A DNA stretch of 64,000 bases from Flavobacterium johnsoniae (GCF_030388325.1 NZ_CP103794.1:4278001-4342000); one strand, 5' to 3'; shown: positions 44,402 to 54,375, numbered from the stretch's first letter. The notes: generated by a model not told the origin, from the letters alone. Made by a program: numbers and translations.

Positions 44402-45184
44402 TTATAAAAAACTTTCTTCGTTTGCTATGAATTCTAATTTTGCCAAAATAATTGCCAGTTTGTTTTCTATTAAATCTTTTCCGTCGCGCCATTCTTTCTT
44501 AATAGATTCTCTTTTAGCGCGAAGTATAAATTCTCCTGTAAAAACGTATTCAGATGTTTCTCTTTTCCCTTCAATGGTAATTCTTTTTAATGCTTCTCTT
44601 AAATCAATTTCGATTTCGATTCCATTAGTAAAAAGAATACAATCAGAACCGCTTTTATTTTTTTTTAATTGATGACCGCGATATTCTAAAAGCTTTATAA
44701 ACGCATCCATAAATAATAAAGCTCTATTTATGCTCTTTTCGGATACATTTAAACTTAAAATCTCAAGAAAATCATTATCGTTTTCCTTTAAATTTTTAAA
44801 ATAATCTTCTGTAGCAGAAACGATTTTAGAAGGATTCTCAAGCTTTGGTTTCACTATCAATAAATCCGTTAGATTTTTCCTTATTTGATTAACCGAATCA
44901 AGCAACGGACTAGATTTTGATGTGGGCCTAGATTGCATTTCATATCTTTTCTTTAGAATATAAATTTGATTGCTCCCACTATAATCTATTGAAAGTTTTG
45001 GTGTTTTTGATCTTTTGTATTCTGGTTTATTCCAATGGCGGTTATTGGGTAAAGAAATTTGCATTTTACTGCAAGCATTTTTTATTCCCATAGTGGAAAT
45101 TTCATAATGCTTTGCAATTTGAATAAGTGGAAATTTCCAAACCAAGTTATACAGTTCTATCCGTGTAAAACTAACTTTGTCCAT
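44402..45184 (-). CDS. Hypothetical protein with N-terminal HTH-like segment
   Basis: A 260-residue protein of unknown function. The N-terminus (FTRIELYNLVWKFPLIQIAK, then HYEISTMGIKNACSKMQISLP) looks like the 'TREELYELVW.. PMTKLAKEYGISD..' HTH-like segment that starts many uncharacterised bacterial proteins. A basic linker follows, then a helical C-terminal part rich in Lys and Glu. The start at 45184 (MDKVSF) is preferred because the earlier ATG at 45220 lies within a terminator hairpin. It is separated from the RND operon by that terminator. DNA binding is only inferred. Confidence 0.7.
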   Translation of the reverse strand: MDKVSFTRIELYNLVWKFPLIQIAKHYEISTMGIKNACSKMQISLPNNRHWNKPEYKRSKTPKLSIDYSGSNQIYILKKRYEMQSRPTSKSSPLLDSVNQIRKNLTDLLIVKPKLENPSKIVSATEDYFKNLKENDNDFLEILSLNVSEKSINRALLFMDAFIKLLEYRGHQLKKNKSGSDCILFTNGIEIEIDLREALKRITIEGKRETSEYVFTGEFILRAKRESIKKEWRDGKDLIENKLAIILAKLEFIANEESFL

Positions 45185-45208
45185 ATTTAAATAATGATCA
45201 ACTGAAAT

Positions 45209-45244
45209 AAAAAACACCATTTCTGTTTTTGTCCAGAAATGGTG
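45209..45244 (-). terminator. Terminator of the RND efflux operon
   Basis: CACCATTTCTG (45215-45225) pairs perfectly with 45234-45244. On the minus strand six T follow the stem. It comes 15 bases after the stop of the outer-membrane factor. Confidence 0.85.
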
Positions 45245-45259
45245 AATTATAATAAATAA

Positions 45260-46669
45260 CTATTCTACTCCGCCTCCTAAAGCTCGGTAGAGATTTATTG
45301 CTGCATTGAGTTTTTCTAACTTTATTGTTACAACGTCTAAATCATTTTGAAGTGAACTGTTTTGAGCAGTGATAACTTCTAAGTAATTTGCCATTCCGCT
45401 TTTATAAAGAAGAGAAGCATCTGCAGTTGCTTTGTCTAAAGACGTTGCTTTTTCTTTTGCTAAAACAATTCTTTCGTCTGCATATTTTAGTCTTGACATG
45501 GCATCATTAACTTCTCCAACAGCAGTAATAAAAGATTGTTTAAACTGAACCGCCGCTTTTTCTTGTTCTAAAACAGCAACTTCATAAGCGGTTCTTAAGG
45601 CTTTTTTTCTAAAAATTGGCTGTGCTAAATTGGCAGCAATAGTTTTAGTTAAAGATCCAGGAAAATTGAACCAAGTATCAAACTCAAATGAATTTACTCC
45701 AATAGACGGATTTAAACTTAAAGTTGGATACATTGCCGCTTTTGATAATCCTGTTTTTGCTGTTGCAGACATTACAGCATATTCGCTTGCTTTTACGTCT
45801 GGTCTTCGGCTTAAAAGTGAAACTGGAATTCCTGTCGGGAAAACAACCGAAATTTCTGCGGCGTCAATATTTCCTGCTCTTTCAATTTTGTCTGGATATT
45901 CTCCGCATAAAATCTGCAAAGCATTTTCTTGAACAGCAATATTTGCTTTCGCTAAAGGCACTAATAATTCAGCCGTTTTTTTCTGAGCTTCGGTCTGATT
46001 TACCGCTAAAGAACTTATAGAACCTGAATTGTATTGCAATTTCATCATATCTAAAGTACTGGTACTTAATTCGATGTTTTTCTCTGCAATTTTCAGCTGT
46101 TCATCTAAACCTAAAAGATTGTAATACGATTGTGCAACTTGAACAATAATTCTGGTTTTTAAAGCCGATAGATTTTCTTTCTGACCAAAATAAGCCGCTT
46201 TTGCATCTCTTTTCTGCATGACAGCTTTTCCCCAAATATCAGCTTCCCAAGACAATTTTAGCGTGGCGCTGTAATCGTCCATGTAATCTTTGCTTGTAAA
46301 CTGCGAACTCAAAGATCCGTTTAATGAATTTTTTGAAAGATACGAACGGCTCGCGCCTGCGTCAAAATCAAGTGTGGGAAGTAAGGACAGCTTGGCTTGT
46401 TTGTAAGCAAGATCAAGCTGTTCCATACTTTTCATTGCAATAAGCACCTCATTATTTTTAACGAGGGCTTTTTCAATTAAATTAACCAACAAAGGATCTT
46501 TATAATAGTTTTTCCACGGAAGCAAAACCGTATCTCCAGTTACAGCGATTTCTTCACGGTATTTTTCTGGAGCATTTAAATCTGTACGGGCATATTTTTT
46601 TCCTACTACGCACGAAGTCATAATCGTTGCGGTAAGTAAAACAATTCCGATTTTATATAGTGTTTTCAT
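45260..46669 (-). CDS. RND efflux outer-membrane factor (TolC/NodT-type lipoprotein)
   Basis: A 469-residue outer-membrane channel subunit with lipobox MTSC (Cys20). Two OEP repeats are visible; the coiled-coil segments include QVAQSYYNLLGLDEQLKIAEKNIELS and GSISSLAVNQTEAQKKTAELL, and PVSLLSRRPDVKASEYAVMSATAKTGLSKAAMYPTLSLNPSIG is the typical junction. It completes the tripartite pump whose other parts are the two upstream genes, with a 2-base gap to the pump gene. Confidence 0.93.
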   Translation of the reverse strand: MKTLYKIGIVLLTATIMTSCVVGKKYARTDLNAPEKYREEIAVTGDTVLLPWKNYYKDPLLVNLIEKALVKNNEVLIAMKSMEQLDLAYKQAKLSLLPTLDFDAGASRSYLSKNSLNGSLSSQFTSKDYMDDYSATLKLSWEADIWGKAVMQKRDAKAAYFGQKENLSALKTRIIVQVAQSYYNLLGLDEQLKIAEKNIELSTSTLDMMKLQYNSGSISSLAVNQTEAQKKTAELLVPLAKANIAVQENALQILCGEYPDKIERAGNIDAAEISVVFPTGIPVSLLSRRPDVKASEYAVMSATAKTGLSKAAMYPTLSLNPSIGVNSFEFDTWFNFPGSLTKTIAANLAQPIFRKKALRTAYEVAVLEQEKAAVQFKQSFITAVGEVNDAMSRLKYADERIVLAKEKATSLDKATADASLLYKSGMANYLEVITAQNSSLQNDLDVVTIKLEKLNAAINLYRALGGGVE

Positions 46670-46671
46670 TA

Positions 46672-49600
46672 TTATTCTTTTATGGTTTGAACTTGTACTG
46701 CAATCTTCTTTCCTGATACTTTTTCCTGTAAATATTGGAATACAATGAAAAGCAACGGAATCACAAAAATTCCCAATACAACACCGCTAAACATTCCCAC
46801 AGCGGCACTCACACTTATTGATCGGTTTCCGACTGCTGTTCCTCCAGAAGCGAACATTAACGGAATCATACCTACAATAAAAGCAAGCGAAGTCATTATA
46901 ATTGGTCGTAACCTTGATCGTGCTCCTTCAATTGCCGCTTCTATTATTGATGATCCGCCGAGACGTCTTTGTAAAGCAAATTCTACAATCAAAATCGCGT
47001 TTTTCGCCAAAAGTCCGACGAGCATAATTAATCCGACCTGAACATAAATATTGTTATCTAGACCAACCGCTTTAATTCCTGCGAAAGCTCCTAAAATTCC
47101 TGTTGGAATAGAAAGCAATACTGCAAGTGGCAATAAATAACTTTCGTATTGAGCAGCAAGCAGAAAGAATACAAACAATAGACATAACCCAAAAATGGCA
47201 ACAGTCTGGCTTCCTCCTGCTTTTTCCTCAAGACTTAAACCTGTCCATTCGTAACTGTAATCTGCTGGAAGTTTGTCTAAAACTTTTTCTAGATTCCCCA
47301 TAATCTGACCGTTACTATAACCTGGCAATGCCATTGCTGTAATATTTACCGAATTATAAAGGTTGTAACGATTTACCGATTCTGGTCCATATACTTTATG
47401 GAATTTCACAATCGATTTTACTGGAACCATTTGCATCTCAGCATTTCTTACGAAAATTTCATTAAAGGCATCTTCGTCCATTCTAAAAATTCCATCGGCT
47501 TTTACATTCACTCTGTAAAATTTACCAAATCTCGAAAAGTCAGCAGATTGATCTCCTGCAAAATACGTTTGGATATTTCCTAAAAGTTCCTTGATATTTA
47601 CACCCATTTGACGCGCTTTGTCTTCGTCAACTTCTAATTCTAATTGCGGATAATCTGCCCTAAAAGTCGTGTAAGCATATTGTACTCCAGGTTGTTGCAT
47701 AATCTGAGCGATAACTTTGTCAGACATTGCTTTTAAAGTTTCTGGACTTCTCGCCATTCTATCCTGCAAAACAATTTCTGCACCACTTGTTACACCAAAA
47801 CCTTCAACTGGAGGCATTCTGAAAACCATAATCTGACCTTCTTTAATTTTAGCCAGTTTTCCGTTTACCTCATTCATAATTTCGTCAATATCCTTAACTG
47901 CTCCTCTTTCTTTTTTAGGTTTTAATTTGATAAATCCTAAACCGTAAGCAGGGCTGGCACTATTACTCAAAATATTAAATCCTGTAATACTCGTATTAAC
48001 ATCAATAGCTTCTACAGAACCTAATTCTTTTTCCATTTTTTGAATTACCGCAGTTGTACGATCCAAAGCCGTTCCTGGTGGCATTGATAAACTGTATACC
48101 ATGAAACCATCATCTTCTAACGGAACGAAACTTTTTGGTGTCGACATCATCATATAAACAGCAATTGCCGTAATTCCGGCAACTAATCCAGCTGCAATCC
48201 ATTTTCTTCCAATTAAAAAACGAACACCTTTGATATATCTTCCCGTTAAATTTTCGAAACTGCTATTAAATCCAACAAAAAAACGTTCTTTAAAAGTCGT
48301 TTTATGTTCGTTATTTCCATGTTTATCTCCGTGATTTTTTAACAAAAGTGCGCATAACGCAGGCGTTAAAGTCAAGGCATTTACAGCCGAAATGATAATC
48401 GCAATTGCCAATGTATAAGCGAATTGTTTATAGAAAATTCCTGAAGATCCTGTCATAAATCCAATCGGAATAAAAACCGCAGACATAACCAAAGTAATTG
48501 AGATAACTGCTCCGGTAATTTCTGCCATCGCGCTATGTGTAGCTTCTTTAGCTGTAATTTCTGAATCTTCTTCCATTTTACTGTGAACGGCTTCTACAAC
48601 CACAATCGCATCATCGACCACAATTCCGATTGCTAAAACCAAAGCAAAAAGTGTCAGGATATTAACCGTAAATCCGAAAACCAACAGAAAGAAAAACGTT
48701 CCGACAATTGCCACAGGAACCGCAATCGCCGGAATAATCGTCGAGCGAATGTCTTGCAGGAAGATAAATACTACGATAAATACCAGAATAAAAGCTTCAA
48801 ACAAAGTCGATTTTACCTGTCCTGTCGCTTCATCCAATCTTTCTTTGGTACTCATTACATTAACGTATTTTATACCTGGAGGAAAAGATTTAGATAATCT
48901 TTCTACTTCCTTATTGATTCCGATTTCAATATCATTGGCGTTTGAACCCGAAGTTTGTAAAATTGCCATTGTAACGGCATTTTTACTGTTCGATTTATTA
49001 TCACCGCTGTACGAAATAGAACCAAATTCTACTCGTGCAACGTCTTTTAATCTTAAAACATTGCTTCCGTTATTTTTAACTACAATATTTTCATATTGTT
49101 CTGGTTTGTTCTTTTTTCCTTTGTAACGAATTACATATTCTAAAGCCGCTGAAGATTCTTCTCCTAATTTTCCAGGAGCCGATTCTAAACTCTGCTCTGC
49201 AATTGCCTGTGTAACATCTGAAGGTACTAAACCAGCATTTGCCATTTTACGCGGATCAAGCCAAACTCGCATCGAATAATCTTTCTGACCAAAAATTTGA
49301 ACCTGCCCAACACCGGGAACACGTTTCATTTGAGGTACAAGATTTATATTGGCATAATTCTGCAAAAACAACTCGTCATACTTAGCATTATCTTCTGTAT
49401 ATAAATTGAAGATAACAATCATACTATTTTGTTGTTTTGAAGTCGTAAGCCCCATACGAACTACTTCTTGAGGTAATTTTGGAGTTGCCTGCTGTACTCT
49501 GTTTTGAACGTTTACAGCAGCCTGATCTGGATCGACTCCTTGCTTAAAAATTACGCTGATAGAAAAAGATCCGTCGTTACTGGCAGTAGATTTTATATAC

Positions 49601-49827
49601 TGCATATTTTCAACTCCGTTAATCTGTTCTTCTAATGGCGTTACCACCGAACGAATAACGGTTTCACTATTTCCTCCAGGATATGAACCACTTACCATAA
49701 CGGTTGGAGGCGAAATATCTGGGAATCTCGTTACAGATAATCTCGTAAGACCTATAATCCCCAAGATAACCAATACAATGGAAATGACTGTAGCCAAAAC
49801 TGGCCTGTCTATTATTTTCTTTAACAT
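46672..49827 (-). CDS. RND (HAE1) multidrug efflux pump, inner-membrane subunit
   Basis: A 1051-residue AcrB/MexB-type proton antiporter with the two-fold layout of 12 helices and two large periplasmic loops. The N-terminus MLKKIIDRPVLATVISIVLVILG is family-typical. The proton-relay Asp pair is visible at about 407-408 in LALVLAIGIVVDDAIVVVEAV, and the second half has GLLAKNAILIVEFA. Full length, intact. Substrates are unknown; HAE1 pumps usually remove hydrophobic drugs or bile-like compounds. Confidence 0.95.
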   Translation of the reverse strand: MLKKIIDRPVLATVISIVLVILGIIGLTRLSVTRFPDISPPTVMVSGSYPGGNSETVIRSVVTPLEEQINGVENMQYIKSTASNDGSFSISVIFKQGVDPDQAAVNVQNRVQQATPKLPQEVVRMGLTTSKQQNSMIVIFNLYTEDNAKYDELFLQNYANINLVPQMKRVPGVGQVQIFGQKDYSMRVWLDPRKMANAGLVPSDVTQAIAEQSLESAPGKLGEESSAALEYVIRYKGKKNKPEQYENIVVKNNGSNVLRLKDVARVEFGSISYSGDNKSNSKNAVTMAILQTSGSNANDIEIGINKEVERLSKSFPPGIKYVNVMSTKERLDEATGQVKSTLFEAFILVFIVVFIFLQDIRSTIIPAIAVPVAIVGTFFFLLVFGFTVNILTLFALVLAIGIVVDDAIVVVEAVHSKMEEDSEITAKEATHSAMAEITGAVISITLVMSAVFIPIGFMTGSSGIFYKQFAYTLAIAIIISAVNALTLTPALCALLLKNHGDKHGNNEHKTTFKERFFVGFNSSFENLTGRYIKGVRFLIGRKWIAAGLVAGITAIAVYMMMSTPKSFVPLEDDGFMVYSLSMPPGTALDRTTAVIQKMEKELGSVEAIDVNTSITGFNILSNSASPAYGLGFIKLKPKKERGAVKDIDEIMNEVNGKLAKIKEGQIMVFRMPPVEGFGVTSGAEIVLQDRMARSPETLKAMSDKVIAQIMQQPGVQYAYTTFRADYPQLELEVDEDKARQMGVNIKELLGNIQTYFAGDQSADFSRFGKFYRVNVKADGIFRMDEDAFNEIFVRNAEMQMVPVKSIVKFHKVYGPESVNRYNLYNSVNITAMALPGYSNGQIMGNLEKVLDKLPADYSYEWTGLSLEEKAGGSQTVAIFGLCLLFVFFLLAAQYESYLLPLAVLLSIPTGILGAFAGIKAVGLDNNIYVQVGLIMLVGLLAKNAILIVEFALQRRLGGSSIIEAAIEGARSRLRPIIMTSLAFIVGMIPLMFASGGTAVGNRSISVSAAVGMFSGVVLGIFVIPLLFIVFQYLQEKVSGKKIAVQVQTIKE

Positions 49828-49860
49828 GGAAAATGTTATTTTTTATATTAAATCAAAAAA

Positions 49861-51006
49861 TTATTTGCTGCTAAGATTTTTTGCAGCCGTTTTTGGAACA
49901 ACTTCCATACTATCATAAAGTACATCGATAGAATTAAGCGCAACTTTGTCGCCTGATTTCAAACCTGATTTTACGTAATAATTCGCTCCAGAATTTCCTG
50001 CAATTTCAATTGGAACCATTGCTACTTTATTGCCTTCTTTCAAAACAAAAACAAAAAATTTATCCTGAATATCTTTTACACTCGCCATCGGAATTGTAAT
50101 AACAGAAGACAAATTCTTGTTCAATACAATTCTAGCAGAACCTCCAGAACGCAATTCTTTTTTAGGATTTGGAAAAATAGCTTTTAGAGCAATTGTTCCT
50201 GTAGCGCGATCTATATTTCCACTGGCAACTTCTAGTTTTCCTTTTTGATCATATTCGCTGTCGTCTGCCATAATCAAACTCACCGATTTATCTGATTTTG
50301 AATCTTTTGAAAAAGCCAGATAATCGGCTTCTGTTAGAGAGAAATACACAAACACGTTATTAATTTCTGAAAGCGTTGTTAATGGAACAGCGTCGTTTGG
50401 CGTAACTAAATTTCCAATACGATTTGGAATACGGCTAATATAGCCGCTTACAGGAGCTTTAATCAAAGAGAAATCGGCATTTAACTGAGATGATCCTAAA
50501 GCGGCTTTAGCCTGTGCTACTTGTGCAGTTGCAGCTTCATAATTTGCTTGTGCAGTTTTTAACTGCATGTCAGAAAAAACTTTTCCTTCAACCAAAGGTT
50601 TAATTTTCTCGACTTCTAGTTTTGCATTTGCTTGATTTGCTAATGCATTTTTATAAGCCGCACGACTGTTGTTTACCTGTTCTGCATAAACATCGCCTTT
50701 TATTTTAAAAAGAGATTGCCCTTTGCTTACATAATCTCCTTCTTTTACATAAATCGCTTCCAGATAACCTGAAACTTGCGCTTTTATATCAACGTTTACA
50801 GTACCTTCAACAGTACCTGGATATTTTTTTTCGATATCTCCAGATGCCGAACTTGTCTGAAGAAAGTCAACTTCTGGTTTAGGAGGTGCCATTTGCGCAT
50901 CTCCACTCTTTCCGCATGAAGAAAGCGAGAGGATTATTAATAAAACCGCAATCATACCAATTGCTTGATTATTCTTAAAAAACTGTTTTGTCATTTTACT
51001 TTTCAT
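49861..51006 (-). CDS. RND efflux periplasmic adaptor (membrane-fusion lipoprotein)
   Basis: A 381-residue adaptor linking pump and channel, with lipobox LSSC (Cys31). The biotinyl-lipoyl-like half is at EGTVNVDIKAQVSGYLEAIYVKEGDYVSKGQSLFKI, then a coiled-coil hairpin (ALANQANAKLEVEKIKPL) and the beta-barrel part with APVSGYISRIPNRIGNLV. It is the first gene of the operon, 33 bases before the pump gene. Confidence 0.94.
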   Translation of the reverse strand: MKSKMTKQFFKNNQAIGMIAVLLIILSLSSCGKSGDAQMAPPKPEVDFLQTSSASGDIEKKYPGTVEGTVNVDIKAQVSGYLEAIYVKEGDYVSKGQSLFKIKGDVYAEQVNNSRAAYKNALANQANAKLEVEKIKPLVEGKVFSDMQLKTAQANYEAATAQVAQAKAALGSSQLNADFSLIKAPVSGYISRIPNRIGNLVTPNDAVPLTTLSEINNVFVYFSLTEADYLAFSKDSKSDKSVSLIMADDSEYDQKGKLEVASGNIDRATGTIALKAIFPNPKKELRSGGSARIVLNKNLSSVITIPMASVKDIQDKFFVFVLKEGNKVAMVPIEIAGNSGANYYVKSGLKSGDKVALNSIDVLYDSMEVVPKTAAKNLSSK

Positions 51007-51122
51007 TTTAAATGAATTACCTCAAATTTGGCAGCAAAATAACAGCTGAAAAGAGCTTTTTTAAGGAAGAAAGTTACCCAAACGGCATTTTTTGACACTG
51101 AAACGGAGGTTTGGAATTATGC

Positions 51123-51410
51123 CGCTAAGGCGCTAAGGCGCAAAGTTTTTTTAAGAATATGAAAAGGAATCTCGCAAAGATGCAGAGTCGCAAAGTTTTC
51201 TTTTTTGCCAAAGATTAAAGAATTTGTTTCTCTCTCAGATTTAGTAGATTTATGACACATTATTTGTCATCCTGGCGAAGGATCACACCAGAAACTCTAC
51301 AAAGATTTACTGTAGATTGCAGAGCTACTTACGAAGATTTCTCGATCCTCGAAATGACAAATATTATCGCAAAATGTAATAAAAAAAACTTAGCGCCTTA
51401 GCGCCTTCGT
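51123..51410. repeat. Nested intergenic inverted repeats upstream of the RND operon
   Basis: The 433-base gap is full of repeats. Outer arms carry GGCGCTAAGGCGC-type sequence (about 51127-51152 and 51381-51407). Inner arms at about 51262-51284 and 51344-51362 share TTTGTCAT and its complement ATGACAAA, with GGATC/GATCC. Parts resemble the spacer at 5272-5425. No ORF is credible. It is probably a cluster of dispersed intergenic elements between the efflux operon and the LytTR gene. Confidence 0.65.
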
Positions 51411-51439
51411 GGCAAAACAAAAACCTTAGCATCTTAAAA

Positions 51440-52195
51440 TCAGCGATCCATCCACTGTTTAAACAAAGGCGTTTTTTCTCGGCTAATAATTACTTCGCGT
51501 TCGGGATCTCGTTTTAATTGGATTTTCAGTTTTGCGTTGAAGTAGTTCGCAATAGATTTGATGCTTTCGGCGCGAATAAAAAATTGGCGATTAGCTCGAA
51601 AAAAGATATTCGGATCTAATTCTTGCTCTAATTCTTCCATTGTTTGCGGAATCGAGATAATTACACCCGATTTAAGAAATAAATTACTGGTTTTAAATTC
51701 AGAGTAAATAAAGTCAATTTCTGAAACATCAACGCTTTTGTAACCGTCGCGATACGTAACTAAAAAACGCATTCTAAATACTGGTTTCTGAATAAGTTCT
51801 TTTAAAATTCCAGTAATATTGGTATAACTAGTTTCGTTTTTATTTAATGATTTAAATTTTGTTAAAGCATGTTCCAATTCGTTTTTTTCGATTGGTTTCA
51901 TCAAATAATCGATGCTGTTTACCTTAAATGCTCGAATTGCATATTCGTCATAAGCGGTAGTAAAAATTACAGGACAAGAGATATTCACTTCATCAAAAAT
52001 GGCAAAACTCAATCCGTCAGCCAAACGAATATCCATAGTAATTAAATCTGGAGTAGGATTTGAATTTAACCATGTTACCGTATCTACAACGGTGTCAATA
52101 ATGCCTAAAATTTCACAATTTGGTTCTAGCTCTTCAAGCAGTCTTTTTAAGCGGCTTGCATTGATACTTTCATCTTCTACAATTAAAATTTTCAT
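51440..52195 (-). CDS. LytTR-type response regulator
   Basis: A 251-residue regulator. It has a receiver domain with acidic pocket Glu7/Asp8 and phospho-acceptor Asp55 (DLITMDIRLADG). The LytTR DNA-binding domain follows from about 150 on (VTYRDGYKSVDVSEIDFIYSEFKTSNLF ... FFRANRQFFIRAESI). The gene for its kinase is immediately upstream with a 5-base gap. Targets are unknown; the adjacent RND operon and fabH are the nearest candidates. Confidence 0.93.
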   Translation of the reverse strand: MKILIVEDESINASRLKRLLEELEPNCEILGIIDTVVDTVTWLNSNPTPDLITMDIRLADGLSFAIFDEVNISCPVIFTTAYDEYAIRAFKVNSIDYLMKPIEKNELEHALTKFKSLNKNETSYTNITGILKELIQKPVFRMRFLVTYRDGYKSVDVSEIDFIYSEFKTSNLFLKSGVIISIPQTMEELEQELDPNIFFRANRQFFIRAESIKSIANYFNAKLKIQLKRDPEREVIISREKTPLFKQWMDR

Positions 52196-52200
52196 AACTC

Positions 52201-53295
52201 TTAAATTAATGGAAGACGCACCTCATAATAACCGTTTGATTCACTAAAACTCGGCATTTTTTGAGATAAGATTTTATAACGGAATTCAATATTTTTATTT
52301 CCAATTCCAGTTGAAATCAGACTTTTTCCAGCAGTTTGCTGCAATTTATTTCTAACAATAATATCACCTGAATCGGATAAAATAGATATTGTAAGCGGAT
52401 TTGCCAAAGTTGCCGTATTGTGCTTTACAGCATTTTCTACCAGTAATTGCAGTGTTAATGGCGGCAAATGAAGCGAAAATGCAGAAGAATCAATCTCAAT
52501 TTTCAAATCAATTTTTTCACCAAGGCGTTTCTTCAATAAATAGAAATAAGCGTTTAAAAACTCTATTTCTTCTTTTACCGTGATTGTATCTTTATTCGAA
52601 TTTGAAATCATATAACGATATACTCTCGTTATATTTTCTAAAAAAGAAGCCGCTTCTTTTTGGTCTTCATAAATCAATTCTGTAAGTGTACTGAAATTGT
52701 TGAACACAAAATGCGGATCCAATTGCATTTTTAAAGATTCTAATTTAGAACGCGTAACCGCTTCCTGAAGTTCTGAAGCTTTAATTTTTAATTCGGCAGT
52801 TTCAATAGCGTTTAAACGCCATCTGTTTAGCAGAAATATTCCAGTATGAATAGCGCTGATGAAAAGCGAAATAATGGCAGCCATAATTTTAGACTGCCAA
52901 ATCGTAACCAAGTCATTTTCTTCTAATGCTGTGCAAGGATATAGATAATCCCAAAGCCAAGAAAAAAAGTAGTTTAAGAGCATGTTTCCGGCAATTAGGC
53001 AAATAAACTGTGCTATCGCCCTAAAAACCGGATTTTGTTCCCAACTTATGTAATAATTTAATTTCCTGCCTACAAAAAGTGTCAGTTCGGTAAGTATGGC
53101 ACAATATAGGAGAATGATAAAGATATCGAAGCTTTGATCTAAATCGAGCAAACTTTCTTCTTTAAAATTTCTATACGGATTCAGAAAATAATACGAAGAT
53201 AAGTACACCAAAAAAACAGCCGGAATTACGATAACTCTGTAATATTTATAGAAAAAATTCTTTCCCGACCTTTTATTTTGGTTTCTTAACCCCAT
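52201..53295 (-). CDS. LytS-like sensor histidine kinase
   Basis: A 364-residue kinase of the His_kinase (LytS/YpdA) type. Four membrane helices fill the first 160 residues. The phospho-accepting His is in LKMQLDPHFVFNNFSTLTEL near 197, and the ATPase part contains PPLTLQLLVENAVKHN with the Asn box and a GIGNKNIEFR motif. It pairs with the LytTR regulator. No obvious sensor domain beyond the helices, so the signal is probably membrane-related. Confidence 0.92.
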   Translation of the reverse strand: MGLRNQNKRSGKNFFYKYYRVIVIPAVFLVYLSSYYFLNPYRNFKEESLLDLDQSFDIFIILLYCAILTELTLFVGRKLNYYISWEQNPVFRAIAQFICLIAGNMLLNYFFSWLWDYLYPCTALEENDLVTIWQSKIMAAIISLFISAIHTGIFLLNRWRLNAIETAELKIKASELQEAVTRSKLESLKMQLDPHFVFNNFSTLTELIYEDQKEAASFLENITRVYRYMISNSNKDTITVKEEIEFLNAYFYLLKKRLGEKIDLKIEIDSSAFSLHLPPLTLQLLVENAVKHNTATLANPLTISILSDSGDIIVRNKLQQTAGKSLISTGIGNKNIEFRYKILSQKMPSFSESNGYYEVRLPLI

Positions 53296-53328
53296 TTATT
53301 TATTTTAAATAGAACATTTTGGCATTGC

Positions 53329-54375
53329 TTAATGCGCTACCAAAACATTCTCTTTTTCTGTATTTGCTATTTTTTGTTCTACAGATTTCTTTTCGCGCAT
53401 AACTCCCCATTTTAAACAAGTTGCACCCCAAGAAAACCCTGCACCAAAAGTAGTAATCAGTACATTTTGACCTTCTTTAAAATCGTCTTTAAAGTCCCAT
53501 AAACATAAAGGAACTGTTGCAGATGTTGTATTTCCGTAACGGTCAATATTTACTTTAACTTTATCAAAATCAATATTTAAACTTTCGCTTACAGCGGTAA
53601 TAATTCTCAGATTTGCTTGATGCGGAACTACCCAGTCAATTTTATCTGATTCTAAACCATTTTTTACCAAAGCATCTTGCGAAACCTGACTCATTGCAGA
53701 AACTGCTCTTTTAAATACAAAAGCACCGTCTTGTTTTAAATAATGTGTTCTGTGCAAAAGACTCTGCATAGAAGTTGGATTTCTAGAACCTCCAGCTGGT
53801 ACAGCAAGAGAAGAAACTCCGCTTCCGTCTGTTTTTAAAATTGTTTTCATTAATCCGTAGTCAGATTCTGTTTTTTCTAATAAAACAGCTCCTGCTCCAT
53901 CTCCGAAAAGAATACAAGTATTACGGTCTTCATAATCTACGATCGAACTCATTTTATCTGCTCCAACGATGATTAACTTTTTGTAGCGTCCGCTTTCGAT
54001 CATGTTTGCTCCCATTTCTAGAGCATATAAAAAACCGCTGCAAGCCGCATTCATGTCAATTCCAAAAGCATTTGTAAGTCCGCTTTTTTCGCAGACAATA
54101 CTTGCCGTTGGTGCTAAAATGTGATCTGGTGTTGCTGTTGCTACAAGCAAAGCTTCAATTTCACCACGATCAACATTATAATTTTCTATAAGATTTTCAA
54201 TTGCAGCCGCGGCAAGATCAGATGTTGCCGTTTCATCGTCTGCAATTCTACGTTCTCTAATTCCAGTTCTTTTGATGATCCATTCTTCTGATGTATCTAC
54301 AGTTTCTGAAATCTTTTTATTGGTTAGGATAGATGGCGGTACGAAACCACCTATTGCTGTAATTACTGCGCTCAT
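53329..54375 (-). CDS. fabH: Beta-ketoacyl-ACP synthase III
   Basis: A 348-residue condensing enzyme that starts fatty-acid chains by joining acetyl-CoA with malonyl-ACP. The triad is Cys112 in DMNAACSGFLYAL, His in WVVPHQANLRI, and Asn in DRYGNTTSATVP. The start at 54375 (MSAVITAIGG) places Cys at 112 as in the E. coli enzyme; the longer frame from 54417 is unlikely. It is alone, not in a fab operon, and lies 33 bases before the kinase gene, so some coupling is possible. The 611-base gap on the other side (54376-54986) is AT-rich and shows no gene or clear hairpin. Confidence 0.93.
   Translation of the reverse strand: MSAVITAIGGFVPPSILTNKKISETVDTSEEWIIKRTGIRERRIADDETATSDLAAAAIENLIENYNVDRGEIEALLVATATPDHILAPTASIVCEKSGLTNAFGIDMNAACSGFLYALEMGANMIESGRYKKLIIVGADKMSSIVDYEDRNTCILFGDGAGAVLLEKTESDYGLMKTILKTDGSGVSSLAVPAGGSRNPTSMQSLLHRTHYLKQDGAFVFKRAVSAMSQVSQDALVKNGLESDKIDWVVPHQANLRIITAVSESLNIDFDKVKVNIDRYGNTTSATVPLCLWDFKDDFKEGQNVLITTFGAGFSWGATCLKWGVMREKKSVEQKIANTEKENVLVAH

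Noticed and set aside
45185..45220. Earlier start for the HTH-like hypothetical protein
   Set aside because: The ATG lies in the stem of the RND-operon terminator, so a transcript from upstream would have ended.
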